In this document: piece after piece, positions 44,321-54,278 of the stretch
Position numbering within the stretch: the first letter of the stretch is position 1
How the letters are laid out: the number at the start of each line of letters is the position of its first letter
Assembly (NCBI GenBank): GCA_949282345.1
Contig: CASDOQ010000037.1
Coordinates: 1-61,683, forward strand
Direction of reading: 5' to 3'
Length of the DNA stretch: 61,683 nt
Source of the DNA: an uncultured bacterium
Lineage (GTDB): Bacteria > Bacillota > Clostridia > Oscillospirales > CAG-272
Position numbers and translations under genes: made by a program
Notes under the pieces: generated by a model
The model's input: only the letters and a program-made list of their open reading frames with translations
Databases searched by the model: none
Told to the model about the DNA's origin: nothing

Positions 44321-45622
44321 TTAACACCGGAGCAGACGTCCGCCCGGCTGCATACGGACAAGACCGCGTATTTCCAGCAGTGTTGCCACTGCCATAACCT
44401 TGGAAACGCTCATACCGTCTCCGGCCAACTCATCCGCCGGTATTTCTTTTCCTTCCGGCAGGCGGGCATAGAGGTCAACCGCCTCCTGCGGAAGTCCTGT
44501 CAGACGTTTGTCGCACGCAGGTTCCGGGGATCGATCCGGCTTTCCCGGGGCGGCTTCCCGAGGCGGAACGCTGACGGCGTGGCTCACTTCCTTCTCTTTT
44601 TCAAGCGGAGCGACGGTTTTTGAGGATACGTCCGATCCCGGAGATTTGGAAATGTCGCAACCCGGTATGCGGATGCGAAAATCGGTGAGAACCTTTTCGC
44701 AAAGAACGGGGGCCGTGGTGAGAAGCCGCTGAATGTTGATCTTGCCGTAATATTCTTCCGAATAATACGTGAGAATATCGTCAGCGCAGGTCAACGTATG
44801 CGCTCCTTCACGCAAGAGGAGGCAGGGCGCGCCGCTGAGCGGGTCGTTTACCGGGCCGGGCAATGCAAAAAGCGTCTTTTCCTGTTGGGTGGCGTGACGC
44901 GCCGTGATGAGCGAGCCGCTTTCCAGCTCGCCTTGCATGACCGCGACAGCCGTGGCCATTCCGCTGATAATGCGGTTCCGTACCGGAAAATTCAACCCGG
45001 TCGGACGGGTTCCCGGCGGAAATTCGCTGACAAGGCAGCCGTGCCTTGTAATGAAAGCGGCGAGTTTTTCATGCTCCGGCGGATAGATGATGTCGAGTCC
45101 GCTACCGAGTACGGCGACCGTCTGACCGCCGCCGTTGATGGCGGCGGCATTGGCAACCGCATCGATCCCGCGCGCCATGCCGCTGATGACGATAACGCCG
45201 GCAATCGAAAGATCGCGTGCGACTTCAAAGGTCATCTGCATCCCGTAGCGGTTCATCTTGCGCGTTCCGACGATGGAAACGCAGAGTTTTTCGTTCCATG
45301 CGGGAATCTGCCCGCGGCAATAGAGCATGACGGGAGGGGCTTTGATCTTTCGGAGCGAGGCGGGAAAACGTGCATCGTCATAAGCGATTGGAACGATCCC
45401 CGCACGGTTGCAATAGGTCAGGACCCTCTTGGCGTCTTCAATGCTTTTATCCGAAAGAGCCTCAAGATCCCGGCAATTTTTCGGCAAAGCGTCGGTCAGC
45501 GCCTCTCTGTCCGCCGTATAAACATCGTAAATGTCCGAAAACGCTTTGATGATGGACGGGAAAGTGGCTGACCCGGGCGTGACGCGCAGGCTCAGCCAGA
45601 TCCAGAACAGAGCATCTCTCAA
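44321..45622 (-). CDS. dprA: DNA-processing protein DprA
   Basis: Binds incoming single-stranded DNA and loads RecA during natural transformation; also widespread in species not known to be competent. The 433 residues have an N-terminal SAM-like region, the Rossmann-like core (SIVGTRKMNRYG, ISGMARGIDAVANAAAI, GSGLDIIYPPEH, FPVRNRIISGMA, GSLITARHA) and a C-terminal winged-helix DprA domain after a Pro/Glu-rich linker (about 330-375). It follows the methyltransferase gene by 3 bp and precedes topA, the order common in Firmicutes. Confidence 0.96.
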   Translation of the reverse strand: MRDALFWIWLSLRVTPGSATFPSIIKAFSDIYDVYTADREALTDALPKNCRDLEALSDKSIEDAKRVLTYCNRAGIVPIAYDDARFPASLRKIKAPPVMLYCRGQIPAWNEKLCVSIVGTRKMNRYGMQMTFEVARDLSIAGVIVISGMARGIDAVANAAAINGGGQTVAVLGSGLDIIYPPEHEKLAAFITRHGCLVSEFPPGTRPTGLNFPVRNRIISGMATAVAVMQGELESGSLITARHATQQEKTLFALPGPVNDPLSGAPCLLLREGAHTLTCADDILTYYSEEYYGKINIQRLLTTAPVLCEKVLTDFRIRIPGCDISKSPGSDVSSKTVAPLEKEKEVSHAVSVPPREAAPGKPDRSPEPACDKRLTGLPQEAVDLYARLPEGKEIPADELAGDGMSVSKVMAVATLLEIRGLVRMQPGGRLLRC

Positions 45623-45625
45623 AAT

Positions 45626-46462
45626 TCATTCCCCCTGTGATTGCTCCCATAACAGGACTGCGGCCGCGGCGGCCGCATTCAAGGATTCCGCATTTTCCGC
45701 AATCGGAATATATACGCTGGCATTGCAGGCAGCCGAAAGTTCCGGCGGGATCCCATGCCCTTCGTTTCCGATAATAAAAACGTCATGCAGGCAGGGGTGC
45801 AAGCCCCGGAGAGATTCGGCTCCCGGGCGCAGTTCCGCCGCAAAGACGCGCCGCCCCGCGGCACGGAGGAGACCTACTTCCGAAACCGGATCATGGATTC
45901 TCCGGGTAGCAACGCGAAACACCGCCCCCATCGCCGCACGGACAGCGCGCGGATGATAGATGTCGGCGCAATCCTCGCTCAGGAGAATGCAGGAAATTCC
46001 GAATGCGCCGGCGCTCCGAAGGATCGTCCCGAGATTCCCGGGGTCGCGGATGGCAGAGAGCAATAAAAAAGAGTCGCTTTTCTCCTGATAAAAAGCTACA
46101 TTTTTTATTTTATTATATTTTTTTGAAAAGTCAAGATGTTTTATAGCAAGAATTATCCCTTCCGGAGATTTTTCAGTCGATATTTTTTCAAAGCAACCAT
46201 CTGACAGGATAAAGACTTCTGTTCCGCTGCGCAGGGTGCTCCCGCCCTCTTTTTCCAGAAAGCGGAGATATTCTTCCGCACGGCTTTCTGTCAAAAAGAC
46301 ATAACGGACCGGCGCTCCCGCCAAAAAGGCTTCTTTGGCAAGTTTTATTCCTTCCGCAAGGAAAAGGCCGTGTTTCTCCCTGTATTTTCTCTCGGACAGC
46401 GAGGCCATCGTCAGAACCAGCGGATTGGCCCGGCTTGTGATCTTCTGTACCGGTATCTGCAT
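45626..46462 (-). CDS. SpoU/TrmH-family rRNA or tRNA 2'-O-methyltransferase
   Basis: A 278-residue SPOUT-class RNA methyltransferase. A substrate-binding N domain (ITSRANPLVLTMASLSERKYR and FLAEGIKLAKEA) is followed by the knotted catalytic domain with motif 1 RDPGNLGTILRSAGAF, motif 2 FIIGNEGHGIPPEL and motif 3 VYIPIAENAESLNAAAAAAVLLWE, which bind S-adenosylmethionine. The modified nucleotide is not predictable; RlmB- or TsnR-like are the candidates. The start at 46462 follows GGAGGT; a much longer open frame upstream overlaps rplT and is false. Confidence 0.94.
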   Translation of the reverse strand: MQIPVQKITSRANPLVLTMASLSERKYREKHGLFLAEGIKLAKEAFLAGAPVRYVFLTESRAEEYLRFLEKEGGSTLRSGTEVFILSDGCFEKISTEKSPEGIILAIKHLDFSKKYNKIKNVAFYQEKSDSFLLLSAIRDPGNLGTILRSAGAFGISCILLSEDCADIYHPRAVRAAMGAVFRVATRRIHDPVSEVGLLRAAGRRVFAAELRPGAESLRGLHPCLHDVFIIGNEGHGIPPELSAACNASVYIPIAENAESLNAAAAAAVLLWEQSQGE

Positions 46463-46484
46463 AAAACCTCCGTGCAAAAATAAC

Positions 46485-46508
46485 GACCCGGCAGAATCCT
46501 GTCGGGTC
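46485..46508 (-). terminator. Terminator after rplT
   Basis: Stem GACCCG-CAG/CTG-CGGGTC (one G-T mismatch position) with a four-base loop, followed on the minus strand by GTTATTTTTG. It lies eight bases past the rplT stop and probably attenuates read-through into the methyltransferase gene. Confidence 0.75.
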
Positions 46509-46515
46509 AGAAATA

Positions 46516-46869
46516 TTAAAGAGCCGCCTTCGCCTGCTCGACCAGCGCGCGGAACGCCGCCTTGTCGTTCAGAGCGATTTCGGAAAGCATCTTGCGGTTG
46601 AGGTCGATCGAAGCCGCCTTGAGACCGTGCATCAGCTGAGAATAGTTGATGCCGTTGGCTCTTGCTTCGGCGGAAATACGGGCGATCCAGAGAGAACGGA
46701 AATCTCTCTTCTTCAGCTTGCGGCCGATGAAAGCATAGTTCCCGCTCTTGAGAACGGCCTGCTTCGCCATTTTGAAATGCTTGCTCTTGGAACCCCAATA
46801 GCCCTTTGCGGACTTCAGTACGCTTTTTCTTCTTTTGCGCGTCATCATTGCGCCTTTAACTCTTGCCAT
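46516..46869 (-). CDS. rplT: 50S ribosomal protein L20
   Basis: 117 residues, the normal length. The Arg/Lys-rich N-terminal extension ([25 protein letters not shown]) threads into the 23S rRNA, and the globular part has [32 protein letters not shown] precedes the ATG. L20 is the autogenous repressor of infC-rpmI-rplT in Firmicutes and E. coli, matching the leader seen upstream of infC. Confidence 0.99.
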   Translation of the reverse strand: MARVKGAMMTRKRRKSVLKSAKGYWGSKSKHFKMAKQAVLKSGNYAFIGRKLKKRDFRSLWIARISAEARANGINYSQLMHGLKAASIDLNRKMLSEIALNDKAAFRALVEQAKAAL

Positions 46870-46901
46870 CTTACAATCCTCCTAATATTCTCGGCAGTCG
46901 C

Positions 46902-47096
46902 TCAGTGCTGGATCATGGATTTGATCGTGGGTGTCATGGATTTGCTCAAAATAAATCCCTTGCGGAGAGTTCTCTTTCTCTTCGCGGTCTTGATGCCCAG
47001 ATTGTGGCGATGCTGGGAGTGATAGATCTTGATCTTTCCGCCTGCCGTCAGCGAAAATCTTTTCGCGGAGGCTTTGTGTGTTTTCATCTTTCCCAT
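46902..47096 (-). CDS. rpmI: 50S ribosomal protein L35
   Basis: 64 residues, MGKMKTHKASAKRFSLTAGG at the start and a very basic body (HSQHRHNLGIKTAKRKRTLRKG), diagnostic of L35. AAGGAG precedes the ATG. Second gene of infC-rpmI-rplT. Confidence 0.99.
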   Translation of the reverse strand: MGKMKTHKASAKRFSLTAGGKIKIYHSQHRHNLGIKTAKRKRTLRKGFILSKSMTPTIKSMIQH

Positions 47097-47152
47097 GATA
47101 TTTCTCCTTCTAAAATACTATCGGTGGAACCGAGTTGATAACGATAGATCGG

Positions 47153-47674
47153 TCAGCGTGCGTTCTTGAGCGGGGAAACGATAACGGTCAAAAGACGACC
47201 GTCGATCACCGGGGGTTTGTCACAACTCCCGACATCGGAGCAGGCCTCCAGAAAGCGGTCGATCACCGCGCGGCCCATATCCTGATGCGCCATCTCGCGT
47301 CCCTTGAAGCGGATAACGGTCTTCACCTTATCACCGCCCTGCAAAAATTTGCGGGCCTGATTGACACGTGTCTCAAAATCATGCGTATCGATCCGGCAGG
47401 AAAGCTGGATCTCTTTGATTTTGACGATTTGTTGGTTACGCTTGGCTTCTTTCTCTTTCTTGTCGCGCTCAAAACGGTACTTTCCGTAATCCATCACGCG
47501 GCAGACGGGCGGCTGTGCATCGGGCGCCATGAGAACGAGATCAAGCCCGCGGCCGTATGCATATTCCAATGCAGAACGGGAAGACATGATGCCGAGCTGT
47601 TCTCCCTCCGAACCGACAAGCCTCACTTCCTTGAGGACGATGCTCTCGTTTACCAGTAAATCTTTCGTGCTAAT
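47153..47674 (-). CDS. infC: Translation initiation factor IF-3, ATT start codon
   Basis: IF-3 binds the 30S subunit and rejects incorrect start codons and tRNAs. With the start at ATT 47674 the protein is 173 residues, the Bacillus length, beginning (M)STKDLLVNESIVLKEVRLV. A GGAGG Shine-Dalgarno sits eight bases upstream of this ATT, and no ATG, GTG or TTG is suitably placed. AUU initiation of infC is the known autoregulatory device of E. coli and occurs in other bacteria. The N domain, linker and C domain (MAHQDMGRAVIDRFLE) are intact. Confidence 0.95.
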   Translation of the reverse strand: MSTKDLLVNESIVLKEVRLVGSEGEQLGIMSSRSALEYAYGRGLDLVLMAPDAQPPVCRVMDYGKYRFERDKKEKEAKRNQQIVKIKEIQLSCRIDTHDFETRVNQARKFLQGGDKVKTVIRFKGREMAHQDMGRAVIDRFLEACSDVGSCDKPPVIDGRLLTVIVSPLKNAR

Positions 47675-47826
47675 GGTAGTTACCTCCGTAATCCGTAAAA
47701 AAATGCGTACGAATCTCCGCACGCATAAAGACGCAGGTCACCCCTGCGGCAATATTAACCCTGACGCACGCTTGTGGCAAGGTGAGAACGGAAATTCTGC
47801 TTCGTTAGGTGTGTAAAACCATACTG
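47675..47826 (-). promoter_or_regulatory. infC leader with transcription attenuator (L20 leader-like)
   Basis: The roughly 150-nt leader ends in an intrinsic terminator: ATGCGT/ACGCAT (47721-47726 with 47703-47708) with inner CG/CG pairs, followed by seven U residues (47697-47703) just before the infC ribosome-binding site. Upstream is another hairpin, GCAGG/CCTGC. The terminator position fits the Firmicutes L20 leader, in which excess L20 favours termination. The antiterminator form could not be resolved by eye. Confidence 0.65.
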
Positions 47827-47832
47827 CAACAT

Positions 47833-47861
47833 AGTATATCATGAACGAATCGGCTTGTCAA
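47833..47861 (-). promoter_or_regulatory. Promoter of infC-rpmI-rplT
   Basis: On the minus strand TTGACA (47856-47861), 17 bp, TATACT (47833-47838), a strong sigma-A-type promoter. Confidence 0.85.
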
Positions 47862-48056
47862 TAGTTTTTTGGTTCTTTTCCAAATTTTCTTTTTTGGCGG
47901 AAAAGCTCCGCGATTTTTTAAGATTCCCGCTTTGCAAATGCGTATAGAAAGGGAAAAATCGGCTATGAGTCGCCGGATACGGTGGCATGATCTCATCGAA
48001 ATCCTTTCCTTATTCTTGCTCTCCAGAATTTTTTATCGGAATTTTAACAAAAGATA

Positions 48057-48085
48057 TGGAATTCCTGCTCTTTCTGTGTTATAAT
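48057..48085 (+). promoter_or_regulatory. Probable promoter of the lon operon
   Basis: A perfect -10 TATAAT (48080-48085) with a weak -35 TGGAAT at 17 bp. No CIRCE or CtsR-type repeat is visible around it, so heat-shock control by HrcA or CtsR is not supported. Apart from the infC promoter the 47.86-48.15 kb gap shows nothing else. Confidence 0.55.
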
Positions 48086-48154
48086 GTAGTATACTGCATG
48101 AATTATGCGCCGATGGCGTTACAATAGATGCAAATTCAGATTCAGGATCGTTAT

Positions 48155-50608
48155 ATGAGCAACTTTATTGAGAAAGCCGAAGCACTTTCCCTCCCTTTGA
48201 TCCCACTTCGGGGGACGGTTGCCTTTCCCTCTGTACAAATGAACCTCTCGATCACGCGCAGCATTTCGCTTAAGGCGTTCAGCCAGGCCGCCTCTCAGGA
48301 TGCCAGCGCGATTCTCGTTGCACAGAAGGATCCGTCCGTTGAAGACCCGGGGGAAAAAGATTTCTATAAGGTCGGCACCGTCTGCGTTGTCAAGCACGTG
48401 ACCAAAACGCCGGACGGAACGCTTACCGTAATTTTTGAAGGCGTCTGCCGAGCTAGGATCCAGACCGTGAAATTTTCGGACGGCTTTTTCCGAGCGGATG
48501 CCCTATGTAAAAAAATGACCCTCGGCGCCGCGGTAGATCTGCTCGCCGATGCGCTGTTGGATGAACTCGCCCGTACCTTGGAGGAGATCCAGCCAATCCA
48601 TCCCACACTGACGGATGAGATCAGAACCGCCGCCACTGCCATCCGGGACCCCGGTCTTTCCGCCGATTTCGTTGCGTCCGCCGTCCTTCTCAACGCGCGC
48701 AACAAGCAGGCGGTACTGGAGGTTTTCCATCCGCTTTCGCGCCTCGAGCGTCTTCTTGTCCTATTACAGGAAGAAAAAGAACTGCTCGCCTGTGAGGCAA
48801 AGATCCACAGTGCCGTGCGCGAAAAAGTGGACGAACATCAGAAGGAATTCTTCCTGCGCGAGGAATTACGCGCAATCCAGCAGGAGCTTGGAGAAGATTC
48901 GGATGAAATCGAAGAATATACCGAGAAGATAGAAAAGACCGCGATGCCCGACGAGGTACGCGAAAAGCTGCGCAAAGAACTCGGAAAACTCGCCAAGACC
49001 CCTTACGGAGCGGCCGAGAGCGTCGTTCTGCGCAATTATCTGGACACCTGTCTCGAACTTCCCTGGAGCAAAAAAACCAAAGACAAACTTGATCTTACAG
49101 CGGTCGAACGCGTGCTGAACGCCGACCACGACGGCCTTGACAAAATCAAGGAGCGGATCCTCGAATACGTGGCCGTTAGGAAACTTGCCCCCGATATCCG
49201 GAATCAGATCCTCTGTCTCGTCGGTCCTCCCGGCGTCGGAAAGACCTCGGTCGCCGCATCGGTCGCCCGCGCCCTCGGCCGGAAGTATGCCCGTATTTCT
49301 CTCGGAGGTATCCGGGACGAGGCCGATATCCGCGGTCACCGCAAAACCTATGTCGGAGCCATGCCCGGGCGCATTGCTTCTTCTCTCGTCGCCGCAAAAT
49401 CCATGAATCCCGTTATCGTTCTGGATGAGATCGACAAACTCTCGCGGGATCTGCACGGCGACCCATCCTCCGCCCTTCTGGAAGTGCTGGATCCCGAGCA
49501 GAACAAATATTTCCGCGACCATTTCCTTGAAATGCCGCTCGATCTGTCCGACTGCCTTTTCATCGCTACGGCCAACTACTATGACGGGATCCCCGAGGCA
49601 CTGATCGACCGGATGGAGATCATTGAAGTCAAGCCCTACACCCGTACCGAGAAGTTCGGCATTGCCAGGCACCATTTGATTCCGAAGCAGATGAAACGCC
49701 ACGGGCTGAACAAAAGGAATTTCCGTCTTCAGGACGATGCCGTATACGAGATCATCGATCATTATACCCGTGAAGCCGGGGTACGGAATCTGGAGCGCGA
49801 ACTTGCAACGCTCTTCCGCCGTGCCGCAAAAAAAATCGCCTCCCGGGAAGCCGCGCGGATCAGCGTGGATGCCAACAATCTCCGGGACTATCTCGGAAAG
49901 CGGAAATTCCGTCCCGAAGAAGAGCTTTACCGGGATGAAGTCGGCGTGGTGAACGGCCTTGCCTATACCAGTGCCGGCGGTGATATTCTGCGTGTGGAGG
50001 CTCTCCCGATGCCCGGTACCGGAAAGATTGAACTGACCGGGTCACTCGGGGACGTGATGAAGGAGTCCGCGCACATTGCATACAGCTGCGTACGCGCCCG
50101 GGCCGCCTCTTTCGGTCTTGACCCCGATTCGTTTTCCAAAGAGGATATTCACATCCATTTTCCCGAGGGAGCCGTTCCGAAGGACGGTCCTTCCGCCGGA
50201 GTTACGATGGTAGCGGCGCTCGTCAGCGCTCTGACGGGGATCCCTGCCCGCTGTGACGTTGCCATGACGGGAGAAGTCACATTGCACGGACGGGTGCTTC
50301 CCATCGGCGGTCTCACGGAAAAGACGATGGCCGCTTACCGCGCCGGGATCAGAACCGTGCTCATCCCCCGCGATAACGAATGTGACCTTGATGAGATAGA
50401 CAAAGAAGCGGCGGCGCATCTGCAATTTGTCCTCTGCGATACGGTGGACGACGTGCTGAAAAACGTATTGCGGAGCCAGCCGGTCCCTCCCTCCTCCCAA
50501 ACGGCTGTAAAACCCGAAAATCAACAGGAGAGCAAGCTGAAATACCCGGATATTCCGGTTCCCTATCCAACAGTCGGCACCGGCATCAGCGTTACCGGAA
50601 ATTTATGA
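48155..50608 (+). CDS. lon: ATP-dependent protease Lon
   Basis: A cytoplasmic AAA+ serine protease for misfolded and regulatory proteins. The start at 48155 follows CAGGA and gives 817 residues, typical for LonA; an ATG nine codons upstream lacks an RBS. Domains are the N-terminal LON substrate domain ([13 protein letters not shown]), a coiled-coil, AAA+ with Walker [10 protein letters not shown] and Walker [11 protein letters not shown], and the protease domain with catalytic Ser in [10 protein letters not shown] and Lys in [14 protein letters not shown]. It overlaps engB by 4 bp, the lon-engB order known from Bacillus. Confidence 0.98.
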   Translation: MSNFIEKAEALSLPLIPLRGTVAFPSVQMNLSITRSISLKAFSQAASQDASAILVAQKDPSVEDPGEKDFYKVGTVCVVKHVTKTPDGTLTVIFEGVCRARIQTVKFSDGFFRADALCKKMTLGAAVDLLADALLDELARTLEEIQPIHPTLTDEIRTAATAIRDPGLSADFVASAVLLNARNKQAVLEVFHPLSRLERLLVLLQEEKELLACEAKIHSAVREKVDEHQKEFFLREELRAIQQELGEDSDEIEEYTEKIEKTAMPDEVREKLRKELGKLAKTPYGAAESVVLRNYLDTCLELPWSKKTKDKLDLTAVERVLNADHDGLDKIKERILEYVAVRKLAPDIRNQILCLVGPPGVGKTSVAASVARALGRKYARISLGGIRDEADIRGHRKTYVGAMPGRIASSLVAAKSMNPVIVLDEIDKLSRDLHGDPSSALLEVLDPEQNKYFRDHFLEMPLDLSDCLFIATANYYDGIPEALIDRMEIIEVKPYTRTEKFGIARHHLIPKQMKRHGLNKRNFRLQDDAVYEIIDHYTREAGVRNLERELATLFRRAAKKIASREAARISVDANNLRDYLGKRKFRPEEELYRDEVGVVNGLAYTSAGGDILRVEALPMPGTGKIELTGSLGDVMKESAHIAYSCVRARAASFGLDPDSFSKEDIHIHFPEGAVPKDGPSAGVTMVAALVSALTGIPARCDVAMTGEVTLHGRVLPIGGLTEKTMAAYRAGIRTVLIPRDNECDLDEIDKEAAAHLQFVLCDTVDDVLKNVLRSQPVPPSSQTAVKPENQQESKLKYPDIPVPYPTVGTGISVTGNL

Positions 50609-51228
50609 GCATCAAGGTAAATTATCAGAATGCCTCATTGAAGATTTCCGCAGGCTTTCTCTCTCAGTTCCCGCACGATGTACGTCCACGGATCGCTTTT
50701 TCCGGCCGTTCCAACGTAGGAAAGAGTTCGCTGATCAACGCACTTCTCGGCAGGCGGACGCTGGCGCGCGTCAGTTCCGCCCCGGGGAAGACGGTTACCG
50801 TCAATTTTTACGATGTTGATGGAAAGCTCTACCTTGTTGACCTGCCTGGGTACGGATTTGCCAAACGCCCGGAAAGCGAGAAAAAGAAGTGGTCGGCACT
50901 GACCGACGGATTTTTTATCAATAATCCCGATATCGATATGCTCCGGCTGGTCGTTCAGCTGGTGGACATCCGGCATGGGCCTACGGAAGATGACCGCATG
51001 ATGCTGGATTTTCTCCGGGAGAGTGCTCTGCCCCACCTCGTCGTAGCCTCCAAAGCGGACAAGCTCTCCCCCACCGCCGTTCGTGCGGCGATCGCGGGGC
51101 TGGAGGCCGAACTGCCCGATACGCAGATCCTGGCTTTCTCCTCTCTGAACGGAGAGGGACGCGAAGCCCTCCGCCAAAAGATCCTGCGCGCCGCCTTTTC
51201 CGTCAACGAGGAGATTGAAAAACCTTGA
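50605..51228 (+). CDS. engB: Ribosome biogenesis GTPase EngB (YsxC/YihA)
   Basis: A 207-residue GTPase needed for late 50S assembly. G1 is [13 protein letters not shown]3 [11 protein letters not shown]4 ASKADKL, with the conserved [24 protein letters not shown] overlaps couple it to lon upstream, and TTGA overlaps couple it to the M50 gene downstream. Confidence 0.98.
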   Translation: MSIKVNYQNASLKISAGFLSQFPHDVRPRIAFSGRSNVGKSSLINALLGRRTLARVSSAPGKTVTVNFYDVDGKLYLVDLPGYGFAKRPESEKKKWSALTDGFFINNPDIDMLRLVVQLVDIRHGPTEDDRMMLDFLRESALPHLVVASKADKLSPTAVRAAIAGLEAELPDTQILAFSSLNGEGREALRQKILRAAFSVNEEIEKP

Positions 51229-51902
51229 GTACGCAATATCTGGTCGAGATCCTTCTTTCGATCCCCGCCGTGCTGATCGCACTGACGGTACACGAATACG
51301 CCCACGGCTTTTCCGCCTGGAAACTCGGCGATCCCACCGCACGCAATCTCGGCCGCCTTACGCTGAACCCCCTGCGGCATCTTGACCCCATCGGGATCGT
51401 CTGTATGGTCTTCTTCCGTTTCGGGTGGGCCAAGCCGGTTCCCATCAATACCCGCTATTTCCGCCATCCGCGGCGCGATATGGCGATCACGGCCCTGGCG
51501 GGCCCACTTGCCAATTTCGTTATGGCGTTTTTCGGCGCGTTCTTCTATTGTTGCGCGCGCGCCGTTTTTTCCGCTATTCTGCACGCGATCGATTCCCCGT
51601 CCGAGACGCTTGTTACGGTCTTTCTGTATCTGCTTCAGTTCCTCTATCTTTTCCACTATCTCAACCTTACGCTCGGGCTTTTCAACTGTATTCCTATCCC
51701 TCCTCTCGATGGTTCCCGGGTTCTTTTGGTATTTCTCCCGCCGCGCCTCTATTTCGGCGTAATGAAATACGAGAGGTATATTTCCTTCGCTCTGCTGATC
51801 CTTTTGTACCTCGGAGTTTTCTCGGGACTGCTCAGCGGGCTTTCCAACACGCTTTCGGATCTGATCTTCTCGCTTTTCCGCCTGATTCCCTGCTTTAAAT
51901 GA
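51225..51902 (+). CDS. Site-2 protease family (M50) membrane metalloprotease
   Basis: A 225-residue polytopic protein with about five helices. The zinc motif is HEYAH (residues about 23-27) within the first helix, and [10 protein letters not shown] and GPLANF follow. The third ligand is in [16 protein letters not shown] (Asp of the NPxxDG-like motif), all as in the short YwhC/YdjG-type site-2 protease group. It starts at a TTG within TTGA overlapping the engB stop. In Clostridia this gene commonly precedes scpA. Its substrate is unknown. Confidence 0.92.
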   Translation: MSTQYLVEILLSIPAVLIALTVHEYAHGFSAWKLGDPTARNLGRLTLNPLRHLDPIGIVCMVFFRFGWAKPVPINTRYFRHPRRDMAITALAGPLANFVMAFFGAFFYCCARAVFSAILHAIDSPSETLVTVFLYLLQFLYLFHYLNLTLGLFNCIPIPPLDGSRVLLVFLPPRLYFGVMKYERYISFALLILLYLGVFSGLLSGLSNTLSDLIFSLFRLIPCFK

Positions 51903-51909
51903 GGATATT

Positions 51910-52731
51910 ATGGATGAAATAATTTTCCGCCTTGACCAGTTTGAAGGCCCGATGGATCTTCTGCTTGAGATCATCAAGAAGAACCGCTACAAAATTACCG
52001 ACATCCCGATCGCAGAGATCTGCGATCAATATCTTTCTTATATGGATGCGGCGGAAAAAATGGACCTCAACCTGACCAGCGAATTCATCGTTATGGCCAG
52101 CGAACTGCTACTGATAAAAAGCATTATCCTCCTGCCGCGCTCGACCGAAGAAGTTGCCGTCAAAAAGGTAGAATTGGAAAACGCTCTGCAGATCTATCAG
52201 CAGGCGAAAGCCGCCGCCGCAGATATGCAAAAACTCTATGCCGACTATTCCGCAAGATTCGCCAAGGAGACCGATGAGATCCCGCCGGAAAAGGGCTTTC
52301 CGCTCGGACTTGATTCCGCCCTGCTATCGCGTGCCATGCAGTCGATCCTGACACGATTGCGTGTTTCGGAGGAGCGTTCCGAAAAGAAACTGATCGCCCC
52401 ACTCGTTGCCCGGCGTACCGTTTCGGTCGAAAAAAGGATCGAACACATCGTGGAAATGCTGGAGCGCGAAAAGGAAGCCTCTCTCTTTGCGCTTCTTTCC
52501 GATTCCGAGGACAAGACCGAACTGATCGCTTCTTTCCTCGCCGTTTTAGAGCTTGTCAAGATCCATCGCATCCTCATCAAAGAGCCGGCAGAAGAGGAAA
52601 TGCTGACCGAAACGCTGAACGGCCAGGAAGACTGCCTCTCCCTGCGCTTTATTTTCAATTCTGAATACACGCCCGAGGAAAGAAACGAAAGTGAGTTTGA
52701 CCATGAAAAAGACACAGAACCTGCAACTTGA
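51910..52731 (+). CDS. scpA: Segregation and condensation protein A
   Basis: The kleisin that bridges the two SMC heads. It has 273 residues, starting MDEIIFRLDQFEGPMDLLLE with the GPMDLLL signature that binds the SMC neck, and a C-terminal winged helix (TELIASFLAVLELVKIHRI). Its gene overlaps scpB by 41 bp; smc itself lies about 13 kb away in the same window on the other strand. Confidence 0.97.
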   Translation: MDEIIFRLDQFEGPMDLLLEIIKKNRYKITDIPIAEICDQYLSYMDAAEKMDLNLTSEFIVMASELLLIKSIILLPRSTEEVAVKKVELENALQIYQQAKAAAADMQKLYADYSARFAKETDEIPPEKGFPLGLDSALLSRAMQSILTRLRVSEERSEKKLIAPLVARRTVSVEKRIEHIVEMLEREKEASLFALLSDSEDKTELIASFLAVLELVKIHRILIKEPAEEEMLTETLNGQEDCLSLRFIFNSEYTPEERNESEFDHEKDTEPAT

Positions 52732-53455
52732 TCTGCCGGACGCCGAAGAAAAAGTAGAACTCGAAGAACCTGCCGAAGACCTCAATCTGCAAGAGGCCCT
52801 CGAAGCCATTCTGTTTGCGGCGGGACATGCCGTTACGTATGAACAACTCGCTTCCCTCTTTGAACTTTCCCCGGTAGAAATGAAGGCTTTAGTGCTCGAA
52901 TACGCAGATAAATACAACCATTCCCCGCTCTCACGGGGCGTGATCCTGCTGGCATACGACGAATCCTGTCAGCTTTGCACGAAGCCCGAATTCCTGCCGT
53001 ACATCCGGGCCGCTCTCGGCATTCGGAAAAGCGGGAATCTATCCAACTCCTCGATTGAAACACTTGCCGTCATCGCATACAACCAGCCAGTTACTCGCTC
53101 GTATATCGACCAGGTACGGAAGGTCGACAGCGCCTACGCTGTCAACAACCTCTTGGAACGCGGGCTGATCGAAAGCAAGGGGCGCCTGGATGCCCCCGGA
53201 AGACCGGTACTCCTCGGCACGACGCCGGATTTTCTGCGTTGCTTCGGTCTTACCTCGCTGGCCGATCTGCCCGATATTCACGCCGAGAACGCGGCAGAGG
53301 TCCTCCAGAGCATCGGGCAGCAGTATATGATCGAGACGGCAGATCCGGGCCAGCTGACGCTGGACGATGAACTGAGAAAAGAGTCGGAGGAAAAAGCCGC
53401 CCTGGAAGAGCCGGCCGAAATGCCGGAAGCAGAGGCGGAACAGTTCACGATCTGA
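52691..53455 (+). CDS. scpB: Segregation and condensation protein B
   Basis: A dimeric ScpA partner of the SMC complex. 254 residues: an acidic N-terminal extension (about 30 residues), two winged-helix domains (ALEAILFAAGHAVTYEQLA, ETLAVIAYNQPVTRSYIDQVR with the family TLAIIAYxQPxTR motif, and GRPVLLGTTPDFLRCFG) and a Glu-rich tail. I use the GTG at 52691 because GAGGAAAG lies just upstream; an ATG four codons later is possible. Confidence 0.97.
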   Translation: MSLTMKKTQNLQLDLPDAEEKVELEEPAEDLNLQEALEAILFAAGHAVTYEQLASLFELSPVEMKALVLEYADKYNHSPLSRGVILLAYDESCQLCTKPEFLPYIRAALGIRKSGNLSNSSIETLAVIAYNQPVTRSYIDQVRKVDSAYAVNNLLERGLIESKGRLDAPGRPVLLGTTPDFLRCFGLTSLADLPDIHAENAAEVLQSIGQQYMIETADPGQLTLDDELRKESEEKAALEEPAEMPEAEAEQFTI

Positions 53456-53486
53456 CCCGCCCGAATCGAAGAAAAGGAGAAACGGC

Positions 53487-54278
53487 ATGATCCCTGCACT
53501 GTGGATACTGTTTTCGGCTTTGGCTTTTTTTCTGCTCCTTTTCCTCTCTCCGCTCCGCCTGGTTTTCTGTTACGATGGACGCGTGCGCCTCACGCTCGGC
53601 TATCTTTTCCTGCGTTTTTCTCTCGTTCCACACAAAAAAAAGAAAAAGGGAAAGAAAAAGAGAAAGAAAAAAGCAAATAAAAAAAGCAGTCAGGAAAACT
53701 CCCCGGGAAGAAAAGCAGATCCCCCCGCGAAGAAAAAAGAGAAAAAACGCCTCGGTTTTTCCGATATCCGGCTCCTTTTGCGCTTAGCGTCCGATTTTCT
53801 TTCCCGGACGACGCGAAAACTGCGGAAGCATCTGCGCATCCGGGTAAAGCGGTTGTATATCACCCTCGGCGGCGGGCAGGATGCCGCCAAAGTGGCCGTC
53901 GAATACGGGATCGTCGCGCAGGCGCTTGCCTATCTGCTCGCAATTCCCGAGGAGGCCGGCGTTCTGAAAAAAAAGAAGGACGTCCGGCTGGAAATAGATT
54001 TTTTATCCGATTCTTCCTCTTTTTCGGCTTGTATCGAGATCACGTATCCCCTGTTTTTTGCTGTCGGATCGCTCGTTTCGATCCTCTTTGACGGCTTCCG
54101 CACCTATATGCGCTTTCAGAAAAGACCAAAAAGAAAGGCGAAAGCCCCTCGCGAAGCAATTCCCGATTCGGAAGCAAAAGTCCTTCCAAATGAAAATAAC
54201 GCGCCGGACAAAACTTCTGTTCTGCGCGAAGCGACCGATAAAACAAGTGTAAAGGAGATGCCAGATGGCAGACAGTAA
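53487..54278 (+). CDS. DUF2953 (YtfI-like) membrane-associated protein
   Basis: A 263-residue protein with an N-terminal hydrophobic helix (residues 4-22), a very Lys-rich stretch (about 50-85), then a domain with LRIRVKRLYITLGGGQDAAKVAVEYGIVAQAL, which is the DUF2953 core, and a second hydrophobic segment near residue 190 (YPLFFAVGSLVSILF). The family is encoded next to ytfJ in many spore formers, as here, where it overlaps ytfJ by 14 bp. AAGGAGA precedes the ATG. The molecular role is not known. Confidence 0.88.
   Translation: MIPALWILFSALAFFLLLFLSPLRLVFCYDGRVRLTLGYLFLRFSLVPHKKKKKGKKKRKKKANKKSSQENSPGRKADPPAKKKEKKRLGFSDIRLLLRLASDFLSRTTRKLRKHLRIRVKRLYITLGGGQDAAKVAVEYGIVAQALAYLLAIPEEAGVLKKKKDVRLEIDFLSDSSSFSACIEITYPLFFAVGSLVSILFDGFRTYMRFQKRPKRKAKAPREAIPDSEAKVLPNENNAPDKTSVLREATDKTSVKEMPDGRQ

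Noticed and set aside
46463..46798. A 112-codon N-terminal extension of the SpoU methyltransferase
   Set aside because: It overlaps rplT out of frame and has no RBS; the start at 46462 has GGAGG.
47869..48084. A 71-codon open frame before lon
   Set aside because: Covers the lon promoter, has no RBS and no family resemblance.
48000..48155. Heat-shock operators (CIRCE, CtsR box) before lon
   Set aside because: Looked for and not found.
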